From NCBI RefSeq assembly GCF_013155385.1, contig NZ_JABJUQ010000005.1, positions 1-64,000 of the forward strand: a stretch of DNA of 64,000 nucleotides, written 5' to 3'. A program made the position numbers and the translations under genes. This DNA comes from Bacillus sp. WMMC1349 (GTDB lineage Bacteria > Bacillota > Bacilli > Bacillales > Bacillaceae). Below are positions 28,218-35,609 of the stretch, piece after piece (position 1 is the stretch's first letter; each line of letters begins with the position of its first letter). The notes below the pieces were generated by a model. It was given only the letters and a program-made list of their open reading frames with translations, ran no database searches and was not told where the DNA came from.

Positions 28218-29489
28218 GTGATGGAGAAATTAAATGGGACATTAACTGTTTGGAATAAGAATTTCACTTTTCTCTTTTTTTCAAGGATCATCAAAATTTC
28301 GGCTGACAGCTTTGCATTCTACTCGATTTTATGGTTTCTTATTTTTAGTGGAGAAGGTGCTATCGGTACATCTTTATTAATTGCTGTTACCTTTCTACCG
28401 GAAGCTTTGTTGGGACCGGTGACAGGTCCGTTAATGAAAAGAAGCACTTTGAAGTTTTGGATGTATTTCTCTGACTTAACAAGAGCAGTGGTTGTGCTAT
28501 CAATACCAATTTGTTATTTCAACGGTTTCTCACCTATGTGGTTTATTTTGAGCCTCATGATTATTTATTCAGCAACTGGAGCCACATATCATCCTGCATC
28601 AATTACCCTGATTCCGCAAATTATCCATGAAAATTTCATGCAAAAAGCAAATGCAATCCTCCAGTCTTCCTCTGAAATTGCGAAGCTTGGTACTGTAACA
28701 CTGTGCGGTTTCCTCTTGACTTTGATCGGACCAGCAACGACATTGATCATTTCTTTTATACTTTATATCATTTCTGGCATTTTTGTTCTTTGTATCAAGT
28801 ATCAAATCGAACAGCAATCTGCTGTACACGAAACTGAGAAAAATAGAGGTACATATAAGGAAAGATTAAAAAGAGGATTTTCTTTGGTTAGACATCATAG
28901 AATCCTATTTCCATTAGCCATCTATTGTATTTTTATGAATTTAGCAGCAACTCCATGGGAAGCACTTTCCGCCGTTTATGTTTCAGAAGATTTAAATGCC
29001 ACGCCGTTTATTCATTCGCTTTTGAAGGCTACAACAACTACCGGTGCTTTTTTACTTGGGCTTATCCTTACTAAGGTAAAGATCAATAGATATGGACTTC
29101 TTTTCATAACAGCTGGAATTATTGAAGGCACATCTTTCTTCATCACAGGATTATTTACAATTTTACCACTTGTATTTATTGCTGCCTTTGTATTTGGAGC
29201 AGCAGTAAGCTCAATCAATGTACCAGAGTACACAATTATTCAAAAAACCGTTGATGGTGATGATCAGCCTCAAGTATTTGCTATCATCCGTATGATTGGA
29301 AACTTTGCTTTTCCACTAGGTTCAATAGTCTGTGGGTATGCAGCAGTCACATTTGGAGCTGGCAAGGTGATCGCGTTTGGTGGTTTAATTGAACTTCTCG
29401 CAGGTCTTGGAATTTTACTGTTCACGAAACTAGCCAAGGCTAAGGAATCAGATCTTATCAAGGAAAAAAAGGCAAGTGCCTCAATATAA
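28218..29489 (+). CDS. MFS transporter (MFS_3-type efflux)
   Basis: This 423-residue membrane protein has about twelve hydrophobic segments. It shows the MFS_3 features 'FLFFSRIIKISADSFAFYSILWFL' at the start and 'GPVTGPLMKR' in the loop after helix two. Relatives export drugs, macrolides or siderophores; the substrate here is unknown. The start is GTG 28218 or ATG 28221, with AGGAAGGGA 7-10 bases upstream. Such a pump is not a phage function and looks like cargo acquired next to the rap-phr cassette. Confidence 0.87.
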   Translation: MMEKLNGTLTVWNKNFTFLFFSRIIKISADSFAFYSILWFLIFSGEGAIGTSLLIAVTFLPEALLGPVTGPLMKRSTLKFWMYFSDLTRAVVVLSIPICYFNGFSPMWFILSLMIIYSATGATYHPASITLIPQIIHENFMQKANAILQSSSEIAKLGTVTLCGFLLTLIGPATTLIISFILYIISGIFVLCIKYQIEQQSAVHETEKNRGTYKERLKRGFSLVRHHRILFPLAIYCIFMNLAATPWEALSAVYVSEDLNATPFIHSLLKATTTTGAFLLGLILTKVKINRYGLLFITAGIIEGTSFFITGLFTILPLVFIAAFVFGAAVSSINVPEYTIIQKTVDGDDQPQVFAIIRMIGNFAFPLGSIVCGYAAVTFGAGKVIAFGGLIELLAGLGILLFTKLAKAKESDLIKEKKASASI

Positions 29490-29652
29490 TGTAACCTCAA
29501 ACACACTGATTGTTCATATTCAGCAAGTTAAAGGAAAAGACAATATTGATGCGGAACAGATTGAAAGTGAAGTCAGGGAAGCAATAGAGGAACAAAAAGC
29601 TGTTCTAGAGAAAGGTAACAGAGGATGGAGAAAGAGGACGAAGAACATATAG
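29476..29652 (+). pseudogene. Remnant resembling a tape-measure C-terminus
   Basis: An open frame (possible GTG 29476) encodes 'TLIVHIQQVKGKDNIDAEQIESEVREAIEEQKAVLEKGNRGWRKR'-type residues, a pattern common at the end of phage tail tape measure proteins. It is unlike the end of this phage's own tape measure gene. A second short frame, 29625-29753 (42 codons), overlaps it and runs into the following terminator. Both probably derive from tail genes of another phage and mark a recombination scar. Confidence 0.45.
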
Positions 29653-29716
29653 TAGACAATTCATTTGAAGTCATGGTGTATTGGCATCTTGGAACTAAAT
29701 TTTATAATCAAGTCAG

Positions 29717-29744
29717 AAAGCAGGCCATCAGGCCTGCTTTTATT
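29717..29744 (+). terminator. Intrinsic terminator, first of a matched pair
   Basis: AAAGCAGGCC (29717-29726) pairs with GGCCTGCTTT (29731-29740) around ATCA. A nearly identical hairpin lies at 30628-30653. The T-run also serves, in part, the opposite-strand gene ending at 29750. Confidence 0.82.
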
Positions 29745-29749
29745 GCTGA

Positions 29750-29971
29750 TTAAAAAATACTTGTTTGAGTGAATAAATAATAGAATGAAAACAAAAGCGC
29801 TAAGATTCCTACGAATAAAGCGAATTTTTTTTGTTTATTGTCCTTTTCGGTTATGAAATAAAGACCCGTGCAGAAAGATCCTATGAACCAACCAATTGAA
29901 ATTTGTACAATGGCTAAAATAAAACCAATAATTCCTATAATCTTAATTACCATCCTTATGACATCTTTCAA
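29750..29971 (-). CDS. Small two-helix membrane protein
   Basis: This 73-residue protein has two or three hydrophobic segments ('IKIIGIIGFILAIVQISIGWFIG' and 'KFALFVGILALLFSFYYLF') separated by a charged turn. TTG 29971 is favoured because AAAGGTGGT lies seven bases upstream; ATG 30001 has no visible ribosome site. It is divergent from the secreted protein at 30083 and the two are boxed between matching terminators. It could be a membrane immunity or superinfection protein, but I do not recognise its family. Confidence 0.55.
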   Translation of the reverse strand: MKDVIRMVIKIIGIIGFILAIVQISIGWFIGSFCTGLYFITEKDNKQKKFALFVGILALLFSFYYLFTQTSIF

Positions 29972-30082
29972 TAAAATTACCACCTTTGGATATTTTTTCA
30001 TAAATAAATATATTCAAACGCTTTCATTTATGATATCATAATTTTGTATTACAAAATATATAAAGGGAGGAATTTAATAGAA
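29972..30082. promoter_or_regulatory. Divergent control region with a cre-like site
   Basis: TTCAAACGCTTTCA (30013-30026) matches the CcpA cre consensus TGNAANCGNWNNCA with one mismatch. It lies between two divergent small genes. TATGATATCATA (30029-30040) is a perfect palindrome beside it. No clear -35/-10 pair could be assigned, so catabolite control is only a suggestion. Confidence 0.35.
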
Positions 30083-30619
30083 ATGATGAAACAGTTAATA
30101 GTTTCGTTGTTGTCTTTGTCTTTATTGGTTGGAATAGTGTCACCTCTAACTACATTGGCGAGTGCCAGTGAATTACCGTCTCAAGAGCTTTCGAATGATG
30201 CTGTGGTGAAAAAGGCTGCTCCTATTACTTCGTCTGTATTGCCAGAGGGGACAGTTTTGGGGGATGATAAAAAAGCGGACACAGCTGGGAAATGGAGATA
30301 TTACGCAACTTCAAAGTATAGTAATAAAATCGTCTGGACTACAGTATCTGCGGCGGCTACTGCAATGGGACTCTATACGGGTATCAAACATTTAACCCTT
30401 GCGGGGATTGTAGGGAACTATATCATTGCTAATTATAATGATTGGATTTATTACACAGACAGAAAATATTGGAGAATGGCTGGGTTTGTTCGTCAAGTAA
30501 AGCACAGGGTAACATGGTATAAGGACAGAAAACGTAAAAAGAAAATTCATACGCAGGAGTATATAACAAATGATTATGGTGGTCCGAAATCTGTTCCTTC
30601 TCCTGCCATCAACAATTAA
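30083..30619 (+). CDS. Secreted basic protein of unknown function
   Basis: This ~178-residue protein has a signal peptide (MMKQLIVSLLSLSLLVGIV, likely cut after ASA near residue 29). An acidic region follows, then a hydrophobic Ala/Gly segment ('TTVSAAATAMGLYTGIKHLTLAGIVGNYIIANY', ~85-120) and a very basic, aromatic tail ('RQVKHRVTWYKDRKRKKKI'). GGGAGG lies 12 bases before ATG 30083, slightly far. The build is like membrane-active bacteriocins, with the divergent membrane protein as a possible immunity partner; both ideas are inference. Confidence 0.6.
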   Translation: MMKQLIVSLLSLSLLVGIVSPLTTLASASELPSQELSNDAVVKKAAPITSSVLPEGTVLGDDKKADTAGKWRYYATSKYSNKIVWTTVSAAATAMGLYTGIKHLTLAGIVGNYIIANYNDWIYYTDRKYWRMAGFVRQVKHRVTWYKDRKRKKKIHTQEYITNDYGGPKSVPSPAINN

Positions 30620-30627
30620 ACTAAAGT

Positions 30628-30655
30628 AAAGCAGGCCTCGGCGGCCTGCTTTTAT
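30628..30655 (+). terminator. Intrinsic terminator, second of a matched pair
   Basis: AAAGCAGGCC pairs with GGCCTGCTTT around TCGGC. The stem and the following TATTG match the terminator at 29717. A weaker hairpin with AGGTC/GACCT and five T's follows at 30660-30683. Confidence 0.85.
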
Positions 30656-30953
30656 TGTTAGGTCTATTGATCGACCTCTTTTTGTCGTGGTGTCCACAGT
30701 TGGGTTTGAAAACAACCATAGTCGATATGATGATTTTTTATAAGGCTCGTGTATTGAGACTTCATAGTTAAAGCAGAAAAACCTAAAAGTATCTAAGGCG
30801 TTTAAGATCCTTAGTTAAGTTATTTAAGTATTTTAGAGGCAGCTTAAACTGTCGTCTTTCAGGAAGTTTTTAGAACTTATTGAGAATATATGTTCTATTT
30901 TAGAAATAAATGTGCTATGATAGGAACGAATGTTCTGTTAGGAGATGATTTAT
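30656..30953. promoter_or_regulatory. recA control region with two LexA-type boxes
   Basis: GAACGAATGTTC (30924-30935) is a perfect Bacillus LexA core (GAAC-RNRY-GTTC), just before the ribosome site. GAATATATGTTC (30884-30895) is a second box with one change. TATGAT (30916-30921) with TG upstream is a likely extended -10 between them. Both boxes would let LexA block the promoter until DNA damage. The stretch 30690-30870 shows nothing further that I can name. Confidence 0.75.
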
Positions 30954-32033
30954 GTGATGGTGGCAGAGAATAAAACAATCGGAAGAGAAGAAGCCTTGGG
31001 AAAAGCATTAAAAGATATTGAAAAGGCTTTTGGAAAAGGTGCAATTATAAAAATGGGTGAAAAACCATCTTTGCAAATTGAAACTGTATCAAGTGGCTCC
31101 ATAAGTTTAAATTTAGCTTTAGGTTTAGGAGGATATCCGAAGGGGAGGATAACTGAAATTTATGGTCCAGAAAGTTCTGGGAAAACAACATTAGCTTTAC
31201 ATGCAATTGCTGAAGTGCAAAAAACAGGGGGGCAAGCTGTGTTTATTGATGTAGAACATGCTTTAGACCCTCATTATGCTCAAAAGTTAGGTGTAAATAT
31301 AGATGAATTATTGGTCTCACAACCAGATAGTGGTGAGCAAGCTTTAGAAGTTGCGGAAGCTTTGGTTAGAAGCAGTGCAGTGAACATTATTGTGATTGAT
31401 TCTGTTGCAGCACTTGTACCCAAAGCCGAGATTAAAGGTGAAATGGGCGATTCACATGTTGGATTGCAGGCACGCCTTATGTCGCAAGCATTGCGTAAGT
31501 TATCTGCTGCAATTAATCAAAATGATGTAATTGTCATTATGATAAATCAGATTCGTGAAAAGATAGGGACTTATGGCAATCCAGAAACTACAACTGGAGG
31601 AAGAGCGTTACGATTTTATGCTACTATTCGTATTGACGTTCGACGGGGTGAAGTTTTAAAAAATAAAGAAAAAAGAGTTATTGGAAACCGAACAAAAATA
31701 AGAGTAGTAAAAAATAAGATTGCACCGCCTTTTAAAATTGCAGAATTCGATATTTTTTACGGTGAAGGCATTTCAAAACCTGGAGAGCTTATTGATCTTG
31801 GGTCTGATGCTGGTATAGTTCAGAAAAGTGGAACATGGTTTTCTTATAAGGAAGAAAGACTGGGACAGGGAAGAGAAAACGCTATAATGTTTTTAAAAGA
31901 AAATGAAAGTATAAAGTCCGCTGTTGAGAAAGATATCAAAGAATACTTTGAAGAATGCAACCATATTAATGAAGGAAAAAAGAATAAAGAAGAACAAGAC
32001 TCCCTTTTGGAAGTCGAGAAGCCTTGTCATTGA
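30954..32033 (+). CDS. recA: RecA homologue, full length
   Basis: This ~359-residue protein is a complete bacterial-type RecA strand-exchange ATPase. It has Walker [10 protein letters not shown], Walker B '[14 protein letters not shown]', loop L1 '[19 protein letters not shown]' and loop L2 '[18 protein letters not shown]'. L2 is one residue shorter than the usual 'KIGVMFGNPETT'. The C-terminus is charged (Glu/Lys-rich). AGGAG (30940-30944) fits GTG 30954 or ATG 30957 better than ATG 30945. It sits beside the integrase and a cleavable repressor and behind LexA boxes. It could assist recombination or repressor cleavage. Confidence 0.93.
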   Translation: MMVAENKTIGREEALGKALKDIEKAFGKGAIIKMGEKPSLQIETVSSGSISLNLALGLGGYPKGRITEIYGPESSGKTTLALHAIAEVQKTGGQAVFIDVEHALDPHYAQKLGVNIDELLVSQPDSGEQALEVAEALVRSSAVNIIVIDSVAALVPKAEIKGEMGDSHVGLQARLMSQALRKLSAAINQNDVIVIMINQIREKIGTYGNPETTTGGRALRFYATIRIDVRRGEVLKNKEKRVIGNRTKIRVVKNKIAPPFKIAEFDIFYGEGISKPGELIDLGSDAGIVQKSGTWFSYKEERLGQGRENAIMFLKENESIKSAVEKDIKEYFEECNHINEGKKNKEEQDSLLEVEKPCH

Positions 32034-32046
32034 GAAAAAATTTATG

Positions 32047-32070
32047 GTGACTTAATGTATATTTAAGCAC
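32047..32070. other. Possible attP core region
   Basis: The 61-base gap after recA holds an imperfect palindrome (GTGACTTAATGT-ATATTTAAGCAC; ends GTG/CAC, centre TTAAT-ATTTAA). Serine integrases use ~50-bp imperfect palindromes next to their gene. The gap at 33508-33588 is an alternative site. No host junction is visible to test this. Confidence 0.25.
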
Positions 32071-32094
32071 TCCGTTATGGTCAGAAAATCACGA

Positions 32095-33507
32095 TTAATT
32101 TAACTTATATTCAGTAATGATAATCTCTGCTGGTTGAGAATATCGAGATGGTTTAGAGAAAGTTTTTACATCAACTTTTACGTAATCAAATACTGCGTTG
32201 ATAGCTGATTTCTTTTCAATGTCATCTAAATTAACCCATTCACTTTGAATATTTTCAATGAAAAGGGCAAGCTCTTCAAGTGTTACAGATTCAGAATCAG
32301 TTTTGATTTTTTGTAAAAGTTTTGATTGCATATTTGAATAATTCTCTAACATTTCTCGATATTCTTTCTTTGTTAAGTCACCTTCAATATAAAGTTCTTT
32401 TGCACGCTTTTTCTTTGCATCTAATTCATTTACTTTTTTCTTTATATTACCCATATCATCTTTTGTCTCATCTGTTTCTAATTTGTCTTTAAAACCAGTT
32501 AGTTTTAACAAGTTTAAGAATGTTTTTTCCAGTGAATCTTGTCCAAATTGCGGGAGATCGCATATTCCTAATGAGTAATGTCCCTTGCATTTATAACCGT
32601 ATCTAACGCTACCATCTTTTCGGTATTTAGGAGAACCCATAAGTGGATTACCACAACGAGCACATTTAAAAACACCACTAAATAAATATGTGTATTTCCG
32701 GTATGATTTAGTATTGTTCTTTTTTCTTATATCCATCGATTTATGGACTTGTTCCCATAATTCTAAAGAAATGATTTGTTCAAAGCTTTTTTGCGCGATA
32801 TCAGTATAAACCTCTTCTCCCCAGCGTATTTTTCCAATATAGATCGGGTTGTTTATTATGCTTAATATTCCTGCACGTTGAAATAATGAACCACTTCTTG
32901 TTCTAAATCCATTTTTATTTAGGTATCGCGATAATGCACCGGCTCCTAGAGATATGGAGCGTTCAAATATTAACTTTACAAGTTTAGCTTCTTCTTTATG
33001 TGTAACTAATTCTCCATTTTTTAATCTATAACCATAAGGAACTTTCCCACCATTAAATTTTCCTTCTTCAGCACGCTTTTTCATAGCATCTTTGACACGT
33101 TCTGAAATTGTTTCTCTTTCCCATTGTGCTAAAGTGGCTACTAATGTTATAAACATTCGCCCAGTAGCGGTGGTTGTGTCAAATATCTCCATAGATGATT
33201 TGAATTTCACATTATACCTATCCATCTGTTTTAGTATTTCGTATAAATCTACAACTGAACGAGTGAAGCGGTCTAAGCGATAAACCAAAATTATGTCAAA
33301 AGTTTTCGATTTCATGTCATTAAGCATTTTTTGAAAAGCTGGTCGCTCTGTATTTTTAGCAGAAAATCCTTCATCAGTATATACTTCTTTTATTTCCCAC
33401 CCTTGAGAAAGAGCATATTGCTCCAATCTTTCTTTTTGCAGATCTAATGATATTCCTTCTTCTGCTTGTAGATCAGTAGAGACCCTTGTATATATCACAC
33501 ATTTCAT
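32095..33507 (-). CDS. int: Large serine recombinase (phage integrase)
   Basis: This 470-residue integrase moves the phage in and out of the host chromosome. The resolvase domain starts 'VIYTRVSTDLQAEEGISLDLQ' with catalytic Ser10 and continues with 'VYRLDRFTRSVVDLY'. A recombinase domain follows ('GYRLKNGELV...SISLGAGALSRYL'). A zinc ribbon holds CARC and CKGHYSLGIC (~285-320). A coiled-coil segment (~345-415) ends the protein. AAAGGAG precedes the ATG. It is transcribed leftward after the repressor gene. Confidence 0.94.
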   Translation of the reverse strand: MKCVIYTRVSTDLQAEEGISLDLQKERLEQYALSQGWEIKEVYTDEGFSAKNTERPAFQKMLNDMKSKTFDIILVYRLDRFTRSVVDLYEILKQMDRYNVKFKSSMEIFDTTTATGRMFITLVATLAQWERETISERVKDAMKKRAEEGKFNGGKVPYGYRLKNGELVTHKEEAKLVKLIFERSISLGAGALSRYLNKNGFRTRSGSLFQRAGILSIINNPIYIGKIRWGEEVYTDIAQKSFEQIISLELWEQVHKSMDIRKKNNTKSYRKYTYLFSGVFKCARCGNPLMGSPKYRKDGSVRYGYKCKGHYSLGICDLPQFGQDSLEKTFLNLLKLTGFKDKLETDETKDDMGNIKKKVNELDAKKKRAKELYIEGDLTKKEYREMLENYSNMQSKLLQKIKTDSESVTLEELALFIENIQSEWVNLDDIEKKSAINAVFDYVKVDVKTFSKPSRYSQPAEIIITEYKLN

Positions 33508-33521
33508 CCTTATTCTCCTTT

Positions 33522-33550
33522 ATCAGAATGTATGTTCTTTTGGTTGTAAA
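33522..33550 (-). promoter_or_regulatory. Integrase promoter with a LexA-like box
   Basis: On the minus strand TTTACA (33550-33545), a 17-base spacer and TCTGAT (33527-33522) form a moderate promoter 15 bases before the integrase start codon. GAACATACATTC (33537-33526) lies over the spacer and -10 and differs from the LexA core at one base. It resembles the box at 30884. Confidence 0.5.
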
Positions 33551-33556
33551 AGAAGA

Positions 33557-33572
33557 GCGGGTAGTCTCCCGC
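33557..33572 (-). terminator. Terminator of the repressor transcript
   Basis: GCGGG pairs with CCCGC around a six-base loop; on the minus strand it is followed by TCTTCTTTT. It separates the repressor gene from the integrase promoter. Confidence 0.6.
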
Positions 33573-33588
33573 GTTGGTAAATTATGAA

Positions 33589-34251
33589 TTAATCAATCGG
33601 CGCACAACTCCATACGTATTTTCCCGTTATTGTAATTTCAGGACATTCAAAAGGATTGGTGCAATCAAAAATAAAAGGTTTTTGTTCAGGATTGTATGAG
33701 TCTGGCTCAAGAATAATGCTGTTGTTTGTTTGGTAAAATCTTTTCAGTGTTGTTTCATAACCATTGATACGGACAGCTACAATATCACCGTTTGCAACTT
33801 CTTTAGTTTTAGTATCTATAACAGCATAAAAACCATTAGGCACTATTTTGTTCATGCTATCTCCTTCGATTTTCAAAGATACGAGGTTTTCCAAACCATA
33901 CATTTTAATTAATTTATCAGGGATTGGAAGGCTACCTATGATATTGTCATCTGCCCATTTAGGGCAACCTGCAGGAATAGATCCATATATAGGAACTGTC
34001 TCTGTCATCGGAACAATACTACTATGCGTATTTTGTTCGCCCACATTGTCAAAAATCAATTCGGCTGTGCTAACTCCTAGTTTTCTTGCTAGCGTTTCAA
34101 TTGTACCTGTCTTGGGAGTTCGTTCCCCTCGCTCCCAATACCCTATTGTGACATCAGAAAAGCCAAGTCGCTTTCCGAATTCAGCTTTAGAAAGTCCTAA
34201 CTCTGTTCTAATCCTTGCTATGTTTTTGGCGAAGTTTATTTTTTTCCCCAT
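33589..34251 (-). CDS. S24-type (LexA/CI-like) phage repressor
   Basis: This 220-residue protein maintains lysogeny. Residues ~8-65 form an XRE helix-turn-helix ('SKAEFGKRLGFSDVTIGYWERGERTP'). The C-terminal half is an S24 self-cleavage domain with cleavage site A94-G95 ('SIPAGCPKW'), Ser132 ('EGDSMNKIVPNG') and Lys170 ('ETTLKRF'). RecA filaments formed on damaged DNA should trigger self-cleavage and induction. AGGAGGTG precedes the ATG. Its promoter spacer carries an operator, implying autoregulation. Confidence 0.94.
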   Translation of the reverse strand: MGKKINFAKNIARIRTELGLSKAEFGKRLGFSDVTIGYWERGERTPKTGTIETLARKLGVSTAELIFDNVGEQNTHSSIVPMTETVPIYGSIPAGCPKWADDNIIGSLPIPDKLIKMYGLENLVSLKIEGDSMNKIVPNGFYAVIDTKTKEVANGDIVAVRINGYETTLKRFYQTNNSIILEPDSYNPEQKPFIFDCTNPFECPEITITGKYVWSCAPID

Positions 34252-34280
34252 TTTTTCACCTCCTTGTTATTTATGTTGTT

Positions 34281-34389
34281 ATTATAAAACAAAATGTTAG
34301 CTATAGCAAACATACAGTTAGAAAAAACAACGCAAATATATAAAAATGGTGTAAAAATCGTTGACATCTAACAAAATGTTAGATATTAT
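34281..34389. promoter_or_regulatory. Lysogeny switch: divergent promoters with operators in their spacers
   Basis: Rightward: TTGACA (34361-34366), 17 bases, TATTAT (34384-34389). The spacer is exactly the 17-bp palindrome TCTAACAAAATGTTAGA (34367-34383). Leftward: TTGCTA (34309-34304), 17 bases, TATAAT (34286-34281), with AAAACAAAATGTTAG (34286-34300, 13 of 15 matching) in the spacer. A weaker site CAAACATACAGTTAG lies at 34307-34321. Bound repressor would block both promoters between -35 and -10. Confidence 0.88.
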
Positions 34390-34413
34390 TAACGTGTGAG
34401 GAGGTGAGGTAAA

Positions 34414-34659
34414 TTGGAATATAAAATTGCAAGAACTCCAAAAGAATGGAGGGCGCGTTTAAATTTAACTCAAGACGATGTAGCTAAAGCCTTAGGTATT
34501 CATAGAACTACTTACTCTTCGTGGGAGAGAAATCCGCAAAAGATGGAGATAGAAGAAGGTGTGGCACTAGCTGATGTATTTGGGTGTGACTTTTCAGAAA
34601 TCATTTTTTTTAAACTAAAACCTAACAAAATGTTAGATATAGAGAGGGATGTTTCTTAA
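34414..34659 (+). CDS. Cro-like XRE regulator
   Basis: This 81-residue protein is mostly an XRE helix-turn-helix ('WRARLNLTQDDVAKALGIHRTTYSSWERNPQ') and opens the early rightward operon. The start is TTG 34414 behind GGAGGTGAGG. It has no dimerisation/cleavage domain, so it fits a Cro-type regulator competing at the switch operators. Its own 3' end contains a third operator. Confidence 0.87.
   Translation: MEYKIARTPKEWRARLNLTQDDVAKALGIHRTTYSSWERNPQKMEIEEGVALADVFGCDFSEIIFFKLKPNKMLDIERDVS
34622..34636. promoter_or_regulatory. Third repressor operator, inside the cro-like gene
   Basis: CTAACAAAATGTTAG is identical to the core of the operator at 34368-34382. It lies in the last codons of the cro-like gene, about 250 bases downstream, and could serve as a roadblock or looping site. 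Confidence 0.75.
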
Positions 34660-34793
34660 TGAAAAAAAACAAATCAGTTGAATCAATTGTTCTTAGCGGA
34701 AAGTATGCTATTACATTTGTTCAAGAGATAAGACCGAGCATGCATTCAATTATTAAAGAACGAAAGGCAAAACAAAAAAAGGAGATTTCATAA
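34659..34793 (+). CDS. Small basic protein after cro
   Basis: This 44-residue protein starts in the cro stop codon (TAATG) and ends just before the antirepressor gene. It is Lys-rich with one helical segment ('KYAITFVQEIRPSMHSIIKERKAKQKK'). No family is recognised. Its place suggests a role in the lysis-lysogeny region. Confidence 0.6.
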   Translation: MKKNKSVESIVLSGKYAITFVQEIRPSMHSIIKERKAKQKKEIS

Positions 34794-35609
34794 ATGAATG
34801 AATTACAAACGTTTAATCATAAAATTTTTGGAGATTTACCTGTAATGATAGTGGATGGAGTTGAGTGGTTTGGAGCAAAGGAAATTGCTAAAGCATTAAG
34901 CTTTTCGAAACCACATAATGCAATTCAAAACCATGTTGAGGAAGATGACTCCGCGGTCCACGGAGTCATCGACAGAATAGGAAGAAAACAAAAGAAAAAG
35001 TTCGTAAATGAATCAGGTTTATACGATTTAATATTTGGAGCTGCAAAACAAGGGAACAATCGAGAAATTAAAGAGAAGGCAAAAAAATTTAAACGATGGG
35101 TAACCTCTGAAGTGCTACCTATAATTAGAAAAACGGGCGGATACGTTAATAAAGGTAACGAAGAACAATTCATTAAAAACTATTTTCCTAGTTTCAGTGA
35201 TGAAGTAAAGCAAGCAATGGTGCTAGATTTGCGAAATCAGAACAATCAACTAAAAAAGCAAATTGAGCAAAACAAACCTAAAGTTCTGTTTGCGGATAGT
35301 GTGTCAGCATCCAGTACATCTATTTTGGTGGGGGAGCTTGCAAAACTATTAAAACAGAATGGAATTGAAACGGGACAGAAACGATTTTTCGCATGGTTAA
35401 GAGACAACGGATATTTAATAAAGCGAAAAGGGACAGATTACAACATGCCAACTCAAAAGAGCATGGAAAGTGGATTGTTCGAAATTAAGGAAACATCTAT
35501 AACACATTCAGATGGTCATATCAGTATCAGTAAGACACCTAAAGTCACTGGCAAGGGTCAAGTATATTTCATCAATAAGTTTCTAACGAAAGAAGAGGCG
35601 GTTTCATAA
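34794..35609 (+). CDS. Phage antirepressor (BRO-N plus KilA-C/ANT domains)
   Basis: This 271-residue protein has a BRO-N domain (residues ~1-115, 'GVEWFGAKEIAKALSFSKPHNAIQNHV', 'FVNESGLYDLIFGA', 'KAKKFKRWVTSEVLPIIRKTGGY') and a C-terminal ANT/KilAC domain (~160-265, 'VGELAKLLKQNGIETGQKRFFAWLRDNGYLIKRKG'). Such proteins bind DNA or repressor to favour lytic growth. AAAAGGAG precedes the ATG. Codons ~51-59 form a perfect hairpin. Confidence 0.92.
   Translation: MNELQTFNHKIFGDLPVMIVDGVEWFGAKEIAKALSFSKPHNAIQNHVEEDDSAVHGVIDRIGRKQKKKFVNESGLYDLIFGAAKQGNNREIKEKAKKFKRWVTSEVLPIIRKTGGYVNKGNEEQFIKNYFPSFSDEVKQAMVLDLRNQNNQLKKQIEQNKPKVLFADSVSASSTSILVGELAKLLKQNGIETGQKRFFAWLRDNGYLIKRKGTDYNMPTQKSMESGLFEIKETSITHSDGHISISKTPKVTGKGQVYFINKFLTKEEAVS
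34944..34970. repeat. Perfect inverted repeat inside the antirepressor gene
   Basis: GATGACTCCG (34944-34953) is the exact complement of CGGAGTCATC (34961-34970), with a 7-base loop. It is GC-richer than its surroundings and lies about 150 bases into the coding region. There is no T-tract. It could affect mRNA stability or translation. Confidence 0.65.

Noticed and set aside
30044..30082. Longer start of the secreted protein at TTG 30044
   Set aside because: No ribosome site precedes it and it would place charged residues ahead of the signal peptide.
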